A DNA stretch of 18,910 nt. It comes from CAZGTQ01 sp964528575. GTDB taxonomy: Bacteria; Planctomycetota; UBA1135; GCA-002686595. The position numbers and the translations under genes were made by a program. Positions 12,949 through 18,910 of the stretch are shown one piece after another. The DNA lies in NCBI GenBank assembly GCA_964528575.1, contig CAZGTQ010000374.1, forward strand, positions 1-18,910, read 5' to 3'. Each line of letters starts with the position of its first letter. Position 1 is the stretch's first letter. The notes beneath the pieces are model-generated. The model made no database searches. It saw nothing but the letters and a program-made list of their open reading frames with translations, and was not told the origin of the DNA.

Positions 12949-15900
12949 TCACTGGCGCGTGAAGATCTGGAGGTTGTTCGAGACCGCGAACGCCGACTTC
13001 CAGCCGCCGCCGGCGAGGAAGATGCGGCTCTGGTACAGCACGGGGAAGACGCCGTGCCGCGGCAGGAGCATCGGGGCCTCGAGACGCCACGTGTTCGTCG
13101 TCGGGTCGTAGACGTCGACGCGATCGTACGTGCCGTCGGGATTGGCGCCGTTGAGCCACCAGTCGATCGTTTCGCCGCCGAAGACGTAGAGCTCGCCCTG
13201 GTACCAGACCGCCTTGCCCATGCCGCCGCGGCGCTGCGGCAGCGGAGCGAGCGTCGAGCCGCCGACGCCGCTCGACTCCCACGTGTTCGTGACCGGATCG
13301 TAGATCTGCGTGTCGTCGAACCCGGCGGTGACCCAGTTGCCGTCCGTGCGCCCACCGAAGACGTACAGCCGCTCGCCGTCCGTCCCCGCCGCCGCGTGGT
13401 TGCGCCCCTGGCCCGTGAGCATCGGCGCGAGCGCCGTCCACGTGTCGAGCACCGGGTCGTACACCGCGCAGTTGTCGACCGTGGTGTTCCCGACGATCCC
13501 GCCGCACGCGTAGATCTTGCTGTCGATCAGCGCCGTCTGGACCGAGCCGCCCGACCACGGCATCGGCGTACCCTCGCTCCACGAGTTCAGCACCGGATCG
13601 TAGATCTGCACGCGCCCCTCGGAGCCGTGGTCGAGGCCGCCGATGAGGTAGAGCTCGCCCTCGTAGACCTCCGCAGCATGGTGGTGGCCCGGGTAGGGCC
13701 GCTGCGCGAGGTTGTTCACCCAGAAGCGGGCCGCGATGTCGTACACGAGCGTGCGCGACGACACGCCGAGCGACGTCCCCTCGCCGACGGCGTAGATCTT
13801 CCCGTCGATGACGCCCGCCGCCATCTCGCCGAGCAGGTTGGTCATGCCCGGTCCGAACTGCCACGAGCCCGGCTCCGTGCCCTCCGGGCCGAGGAAGCGG
13901 AACGCGTCCGTCAGCACCTTGGTCGTCGCGTCGACGGTCACGGCGACGTGGGTGAGGGCCGTGCTCGGCGACGCGTGCGCGGGCACGATGCCCTTGATGC
14001 GCTTCGACGAGACCGACGTCAGCGTCGCGGGGAGCCCGTCGATCGTCACCGTCGTGTTCGCGAGCGTCCCGAAGCCCTGGCCGCCGATCTCGAACGGGTG
14101 TCCGCCGGTCGCCGGCGCGCGCCACGGGAAGATGTCGTAGACCGTCAGCCCGATCGCCGCCTGGTCGTTCGGCACGAGCGCGCGGACCATGTTGCCGCTC
14201 TGGTCGACCGCGAAGATCGCGCCGCCCGGGCCCGTCGTCACGTCGAGCGAGCCGGTCCACGGGAAGATGTTCTCGCTCTCCAGGACCGATCGGCCGTCCG
14301 CGGAGAGCTTCACGCGCGTGCAGTAGCTCTGCCAACGCTGCACGAGCAGGTCGCCTCGGATCTGATCGGCGAACGCGGCGGAGCGGTACTCCGCGATGCC
14401 GTTGCTCGAGGGCACGAGCACCTGGACGCTCTGCTGGAACTCGCCCGGGATCGACGGCTCGTCCTCCGAGTGCCAGACGTTCTGCCGCTCGTCGTACCGG
14501 CCACGGTTGCGGTTCGCCTGGCCGTAGTAGTTGCCGTACTCGACGAACAGCAGCTCGTCCTCGCCGTATTGGTCGGCGATCTCGTTGGACGGGCCCGCCG
14601 ACATCGCGCCGAAGCCGATGTTCGGGCCGTTGTCCGTCGCGTAGAGCCGCTTCTTGGTCGTGTAGACGAGATCGAACGTGTTGCGCATCCCGGGCGCGAA
14701 CACCTCGACGTGCGAGCCCGGCGCCACGTCGACCAGGTGGCCGAAGCGCTGGTCGGTGCTGGGCGCGCCGGTCCCGGTCACGACGTACTCGATCGTGCCG
14801 TCGAAGTCGGGCCGCGACGTCCGCGCGCGCAGGATCGCGCCGGAGAGCGGCGACTCCGGCAATGCGCCCATGTTCGGGTGGGGCACGCCGCCGTTCGTGT
14901 TGCCGCCGATGCAGATCAGCAGGTCGCCGTTGTTGTCGAACTGCATGCCGTTCACGGCGTGGTCGTGGTTCGACGTCGGCAGCCCGGTGATCAGCGGAAC
15001 GGGCACATTGAAGCTCGGTCCGCTCAGCACGCTCACCTGCCCGACGTAGGCCACCGGGCCCGTCGGCGTGACGCCGCCCGCGGGGAACAGCTCGCTGTGC
15101 GCGACGTACACCTTGACCGGGCTCGGCGCGTCGAACGGGTCGAACGCGATCCCCAGGATCTCGTGGTTGGGGAGCTGCGAGACGCCGAAGTACGTCGTCA
15201 CCTGAACGACGTTGTAGTTCTGGTCGAAGGTCGCCGCGATCAGGTGGCCGCTGCGGCGCGCGACGTACAGTCGCCCGTCGGGGCCCCAGGCCGCCTGGAT
15301 CGGCTGGCCGAGGACGAACGACGACTGGTTCAGGAACTGGATCGGCGGGAGCGCGCCGCTGTCGTACTGGAACGTGCGGACGTTGCTGAAGCCGTTCGGC
15401 GTCTCGACCTGCACGTCGATCGTGCCGTTGCCGGGCGGCGTCGTGAACGAGATCGAGCCCGGCGCGATCGCGTCGAAGTCGACCTCGGTGTACGTCGACG
15501 CTCCCCAGTGCAGCGTCACGGACGACGCCGGGAAGAACCCGAGCCCGAAGATGTCGATCATGTTCCCGCCGAGGTTCGACCCGACGGTGGGCATGTCGTT
15601 GATCACCGGCGCCATGGTGGTCTCGTCGTGCGTCACCTGCGCGCCGTCGATCGAGGCGAACGGACCTCCGCCGACCGACACCTGCACGTCGAGCGGCAGG
15701 TCGTTCGGTCCGACGACGGCGAAACGCACCTCGATGTCGTGCTCACCCGCCGCCAGCGCGAGCGGGCCGGCGTAGGGCGCGCCGTCGACGAACAGGCGAT
15801 GGTCCTCGCCGCCCATCACGACCAACTCGTACGTGGCCGCCGTCGGCACGCTCAGCCTGCCGTCGAGCGTCAGGAGCACGTTGCCCGTGAACGGAGAGCC

Positions 15901-18900
15901 GCCGATCGGCGTGCCGCCGGGCACGGCGAAGTCGTCGCGCACCTCGGCGAACTCCGGCACCGCGGGCACCGAGTCGAGCAGCGCGGTCGGGCCACCGACG
16001 AGCGCCTGGTAGTAGAACGCGCGCACGCCGGGGATGGCGCTCGCCGGCACGACCTCGAACTCCTCGGTGCCGGACAGCGTCGCCGGCGGCACGCTGTCGT
16101 CGACGATCGTCAGCTCGACCGTGTGCGGGCCGACCGCGAACGGGGTCATGGCGAACGGGCCGGTGGCGACGAGCGTCTCGCCCTCGCGCCACTCGTGCGC
16201 GACGAGCACACGGCCGGGCTGGTGCGTGTGCGACTGCGTTCCGTCGAGCGGCACGCCCTCGAAGCCGTCGCCGTCGTAGTCGACCGTCACGTCCGGCACG
16301 TCGGTGACGACGTGCAGGAACGGGTGGCCCTCGTGCCCGCCGAGGCCGGTCACGGGCAGATTCAGGTCGAGGAAGTTCCCTTGCAGCCGGATGTCGAACT
16401 GGTTGTACGACGAGTCGACCGGGCTGAACTCGACGAGGAAGTGCAGGCTCTGCAGATACGGGATCGTCGCGCTGAGCGGGTACGTCACGTCGGCGGCCGA
16501 GCCCGGGTGCGACATCCCGTTCACGTACACGGTGAACGGCGCGCTGCTGCCGGCGAGCCCGAGCTTCAGCGTCATCGCGCTCACCTCGGCAGCCAGCTTG
16601 CCGATGTTCGACACGTGGAAGCTCTTGAACACGCTGTCGCCGGTCCCGACGCCGCCGCACTCGACCGTCGTCACGTTGGCCAGCAGGAACGGCACCGTGC
16701 GCACCTCGATCGCCGAGACGATCGCCTCGCCGACCTTGGCGTCGAGCCGCATGTTCAGCTCGCCGTCCAGCACCGCGATGAAGAACGTGCGCGTGTACGC
16801 CGTGTCGGCCCCGGCCGCCGCGAACACGTCCACGTCCTTCAGCCGGACCGGGCCCTCGGCGAACACGTCGAACACGCGCTGGCCCGCGGCCTGGAGCTCG
16901 GTCTCCGCGAAGTGCAGCGTGACCTCGTACGGCCCCGGCGGCAGCTCGAACACGAACGGAATGAGGTCGCCGACCAGCATCGTCTGGTACAGCGGATCGT
17001 CGTCCGTGCCCGCGATCGCGTCGCTCGTCGTGAACGGCGCTCCGCCGGAATGTCCGAAGCTCGGCGCGAACTCGTCGCCCGCCAAGTCGACGTAGCGGTC
17101 GCCGTTCACGTTGATGAGGATCTCCGCGCCGACCGGACCGAGCGCGAGACCGCGCACCTCGACCGGCGCGTCGACGACCGGATGGCGCGACTGGCCGACG
17201 CTGAACAGGATCTCGAGCTGCGCCTCGTGGAGCCCCGTCTGCGTCGGGTCGAACTGCAGCGTCGCGCTCGTCGACGCCCTGGGTTCGAGGTGCAACGGCA
17301 GCGCGTCGGCCGGCAGGAGCCGGTACTCCGCCGCCCCCGCGCCGCTCAGCCGCACGTCGCGCAGGACGATCACCTTCGCGCTCTCGTTCGTCAGCTCGAC
17401 GACCTGCGCGGGCACGCTCGTCCCCGCTTCGACCGAGCCGAAGTCGACCAAGTCCGCGTCCGGGGTGAGCGTGACCGTGAGCGTCGGCTGCGGCGGTCCG
17501 GTCTGGAACGGATCGCCCGGCCGGCCGCCGCGGACCTGCCCCGGAAGGCCGTTCGGCGGCGTCCCCGCGACGTACGGCATGTACGTGTACGCGCGCGGCG
17601 CCGTCGCGGAGCCGTTCGAGCTCGTGACTTGCACGTCGACGCTCACGCCCTCGGGCGCGTAGGGCCCCGGCGGCGACGAGCACGTCAGAGCGGTGGGCCC
17701 GAGCACGATGACGGCCGCCGCGGGCACGCCGCCGAACGTCACCGTCGGCGGACCCGCGCCGGCGAAGCCCGAGCCGGACACGCGCACGCGCGTGCCGCCC
17801 TGGAACGAGCCCGAGCTCGGGCTCACCGCCGCGATCGACGTCACGTCGAAGTAGCTGAACGCTTGGCCGAGAGTGGCGCTGCCGTTCGCGTTCGTCACCG
17901 AGACGGGGACGCTCGTGCCGGGCGCTGCCGCCGGCGGCGCGACGCACGTGATCGTGTCGTCGCCGACGACTTGCACCGAGGTCGCGAGGACGCCGCCGAA
18001 GCGCACCTCGTTCGTCCCCGGCGCGTGGTCGGAAAAGCCCGCGCCGCTGATCGTCACGGCGCTGCCGCCGAGCGGAGGCCCCGCCGCGGGCGCCACGTCG
18101 GTGAGGGCGGGCAACGGGTGGTACGCGAACCCCGCGGGCATTTCGGCGTCGCCGTTGTTGTTCGCGACCCGCACGTCGATCACCGAGCCCGGCGCGCCCG
18201 CCGGGACGATGCACGTGATGCTCGTGTCGTCGCTCGTCACGACGCCGGTCGCGGGAACGCCGTCGAACGTGACGACGTTCGCGCCGGGCGACCCGCTCGA
18301 GAATCCGGTGCCGGTGAGCGTGACGCTCGTCCCGCCGGCGGCCGATCCGCTGATCGGCGCCAACCCGCCGAGCGTCGGGCGCGCGTGGTAAGCGAAGGCA
18401 GCCGCGAGCATGGCGGCGCCGTTGTCGTTGGCGACGACGACGTCGGCGCTCGCTCCGGCCGTGCCCGCCGGGACCGAGCACGTGAGCGACGTGTCGCTCG
18501 CCACGACGACGTTCGTCGCCGCGACGCCGCCGAACGTCACCGCGCACGTCCCTGCATCGAAGTTCGCGAAGCCGCTGCCCGTGATCGTCGCGACCGTCCC
18601 GCCGAGCGACGTGCCGCTCGAGGGCAGCACCGCCGTCACCGTCGGCAGAGCGTGGTATGCGAAGCCGCCCGCCAAGAGCGCCGCGCCGTTGTCGTTCGCG
18701 ACCTCCACGTCGACGCTCGTGCCCGCCGACCCGGCGGGCACGTCGCACGTGAGCGACGTGTCGCTCGCCACGACGACGTTGGTCGCCGCGACGCCGCCGA
18801 ACGTCACCGCGCACGTCCCCGCGTCGAAATCCGCGAAGCCGCTGCCCGTGATCGTCGCGCTCGTCCCGCCCAGCGACGTGCCGCTCGAGGGCAGCACCGC

Positions 18901-18910
18901 CGTCACCGCC
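12949..18910 (-). CDS. Giant modular surface/secreted protein (IPT array, malectin, PA14-like, GSDH-like propeller, Kelch), C-terminal ~1,986 aa
   Basis: The frame is open to the right edge, so the true start and signal peptide lie outside. Residues are counted from codon 18904-18906. Five IPT/TIG Ig-like repeats occupy 1-448. An ASH/HYDIN-like domain follows at about 476-588 (VDFGSVEAG, LQFDPTQTG), then malectin at about 594-738 (INVNGDRYVDLAGDEF, FAETELQAAGQRVFDV). A second ASH-like domain spans 739-858. A PKD-like domain is at 874-952 (DYDGDGFEGVPLDGTQSHTH) and a PA14-like domain at about 960-1085. A sixth IPT is at 1099-1182. A beta-propeller resembling glucose/sorbosone dehydrogenases spans 1192-1580 (NHDHAVNGMQFDNNGD, APGMRNTF). 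A seventh IPT is at about 1586-1672, and a Kelch propeller at about 1683-1985 (repeated IYDPVLNSW, VYDPVLDTW, IYDPVTNTW, VYDPTTNTW). The domain set suggests extracellular carbohydrate binding or adhesion. No C-terminal anchor is seen; the protein ends at the propeller. Confidence 0.9.
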   Translation of the reverse strand, partial: AVTAVLPSSGTSLGGTSATITGSGFADFDAGTCAVTFGGVAATNVVVASDTSLTCDVPAGSAGTSVDVEVANDNGAALLAGGFAYHALPTVTAVLPSSGTSLGGTVATITGSGFANFDAGTCAVTFGGVAATNVVVASDTSLTCSVPAGTAGASADVVVANDNGAAMLAAAFAYHARPTLGGLAPISGSAAGGTSVTLTGTGFSSGSPGANVVTFDGVPATGVVTSDDTSITCIVPAGAPGSVIDVRVANNNGDAEMPAGFAYHPLPALTDVAPAAGPPLGGSAVTISGAGFSDHAPGTNEVRFGGVLATSVQVVGDDTITCVAPPAAAPGTSVPVSVTNANGSATLGQAFSYFDVTSIAAVSPSSGSFQGGTRVRVSGSGFAGAGPPTVTFGGVPAAAVIVLGPTALTCSSPPGPYAPEGVSVDVQVTSSNGSATAPRAYTYMPYVAGTPPNGLPGQVRGGRPGDPFQTGPPQPTLTVTLTPDADLVDFGSVEAGTSVPAQVVELTNESAKVIVLRDVRLSGAGAAEYRLLPADALPLHLEPRASTSATLQFDPTQTGLHEAQLEILFSVGQSRHPVVDAPVEVRGLALGPVGAEILINVNGDRYVDLAGDEFAPSFGHSGGAPFTTSDAIAGTDDDPLYQTMLVGDLIPFVFELPPGPYEVTLHFAETELQAAGQRVFDVFAEGPVRLKDVDVFAAAGADTAYTRTFFIAVLDGELNMRLDAKVGEAIVSAIEVRTVPFLLANVTTVECGGVGTGDSVFKSFHVSNIGKLAAEVSAMTLKLGLAGSSAPFTVYVNGMSHPGSAADVTYPLSATIPYLQSLHFLVEFSPVDSSYNQFDIRLQGNFLDLNLPVTGLGGHEGHPFLHVVTDVPDVTVDYDGDGFEGVPLDGTQSHTHQPGRVLVAHEWREGETLVATGPFAMTPFAVGPHTVELTIVDDSVPPATLSGTEEFEVVPASAIPGVRAFYYQALVGGPTALLDSVPAVPEFAEVRDDFAVPGGTPIGGSPFTGNVLLTLDGRLSVPTAATYELVVMGGEDHRLFVDGAPYAGPLALAAGEHDIEVRFAVVGPNDLPLDVQVSVGGGPFASIDGAQVTHDETTMAPVINDMPTVGSNLGGNMIDIFGLGFFPASSVTLHWGASTYTEVDFDAIAPGSISFTTPPGNGTIDVQVETPNGFSNVRTFQYDSGALPPIQFLNQSSFVLGQPIQAAWGPDGRLYVARRSGHLIAATFDQNYNVVQVTTYFGVSQLPNHEILGIAFDPFDAPSPVKVYVAHSELFPAGGVTPTGPVAYVGQVSVLSGPSFNVPVPLITGLPTSNHDHAVNGMQFDNNGDLLICIGGNTNGGVPHPNMGALPESPLSGAILRARTSRPDFDGTIEYVVTGTGAPSTDQRFGHLVDVAPGSHVEVFAPGMRNTFDLVYTTKKRLYATDNGPNIGFGAMSAGPSNEIADQYGEDELLFVEYGNYYGQANRNRGRYDERQNVWHSEDEPSIPGEFQQSVQVLVPSSNGIAEYRSAAFADQIRGDLLVQRWQSYCTRVKLSADGRSVLESENIFPWTGSLDVTTGPGGAIFAVDQSGNMVRALVPNDQAAIGLTVYDIFPWRAPATGGHPFEIGGQGFGTLANTTVTIDGLPATLTSVSSKRIKGIVPAHASPSTALTHVAVTVDATTKVLTDAFRFLGPEGTEPGSWQFGPGMTNLLGEMAAGVIDGKIYAVGEGTSLGVSSRTLVYDIAARFWVNNLAQRPYPGHHHAAEVYEGELYLIGGLDHGSEGRVQIYDPVLNSWSEGTPMPWSGGSVQTALIDSKIYACGGIVGNTTVDNCAVYDPVLDTWTALAPMLTGQGRNHAAAGTDGERLYVFGGRTDGNWVTAGFDDTQIYDPVTNTWESSGVGGSTLAPLPQRRGGMGKAVWYQGELYVFGGETIDWWLNGANPDGTYDRVDVYDPTTNTWRLEAPMLLPRHGVFPVLYQSRIFLAGGGWKSAFAVSNNLQIFTRQ
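17563..18910 (-). repeat. Tandem IPT/TIG-encoding repeats, five units of about 267-273 bp
   Basis: Units lie at 18640-18906, 18373-18639, 18106-18372, 17836-18105 and 17563-17835. The first three are exactly 89 codons. Each has P.SG...GGT..T..G.GF, a FGGV.AT strand, a T.(I/L)TC motif, then V...NGxA and FAYH or similar. The array may continue beyond the right edge. Confidence 0.9.
18373..18906 (-). repeat. Recent 267-bp tandem duplication of one IPT unit
   Basis: The two outermost IPT units are much closer to each other than to the rest. I count 11 amino-acid differences in 89. Their DNA shares uninterrupted stretches of about 36, 38 and 28 bases separated by single or few mismatches. Most differences fall in the last third of the unit. 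Only these two units carry a second cysteine (GTCAVTF), which could pair with the ITC/LTC cysteine. Confidence 0.9.

Noticed and set aside
15743..18814. 1,023-aa second minus-strand frame inside the giant gene
   Set aside because: It is an Arg-rich out-of-frame translation of the IPT/malectin region with no domain pattern.
17563..18910. Regular repeats considered as a CRISPR array
   Set aside because: The period is about 267 bp, in frame and coding for IPT domains. There are no short direct repeats with unique spacers.

Overview
The window is very GC-rich, tightly packed, and uses GTG starts and GTGA/ATGA stop-start overlaps. It has long modular secreted proteins built from IPT/TIG, malectin, PKD-like and Kelch domains, an ECF sigma factor paired with a FecR-like protein, and an FHA-GAF-cyclase. 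This mix best fits a free-living environmental bacterium of the Planctomycetota type. Myxococcota or Acidobacteriota cannot be excluded from sequence alone. No tRNA, rRNA, CRISPR array, transposase or phage gene was seen, and the window looks like ordinary chromosomal backbone.

Layout: (1) 3-650, plus strand: the tail of an unidentified gene, a 102-aa unknown protein and a 51-aa two-helix membrane protein, closely spaced or overlapping. (2) 663-3531, minus strand: a YjbQ/UPF0047 gene followed by a large secreted protein whose C-terminal 475 residues resemble a two-lobed BPI/LBP (TULIP) lipid-binding fold. (3) 3615-7650, plus strand: an operon of an FMN/Fe-S glutamate-synthase-like protein, a metallo-beta-lactamase-fold class II-type cyclic-nucleotide phosphodiesterase, and a soluble FHA-GAF-class III adenylate cyclase. 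(4) 7668-11247, minus strand: ECF sigma factor, then FecR-like membrane protein, then a type II NADH dehydrogenase fused to a cyclic-nucleotide-binding domain and a CBS pair. (5) 11379-12938, plus strand: a GT39-like membrane glycosyltransferase. (6) 12949-18910, minus strand: the C-terminal ~2,000 residues of a giant surface or secreted protein with an IPT array (two copies recently duplicated), ASH-like, malectin, PKD-like and PA14-like domains, a glucose/sorbosone-dehydrogenase-like propeller and a C-terminal Kelch propeller.

The most notable signal is a possible complete cyclic-nucleotide circuit in about 4.5 kb. The cyclase that would make cAMP and the phosphodiesterase that would degrade it sit in one overlapping operon. 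A respiratory NADH dehydrogenase carrying an intact cyclic-nucleotide phosphate-binding cassette ends 17 bp away on the other strand. The FHA and GAF domains of the cyclase suggest input from Ser/Thr phosphorylation and a small ligand; the CBS pair suggests adenylate sensing on the output. The second notable signal is the BPI-like secreted protein, a fold best known from eukaryotic lipid-transfer and LPS-binding proteins. All functional assignments come from motif reading; no database search was run.
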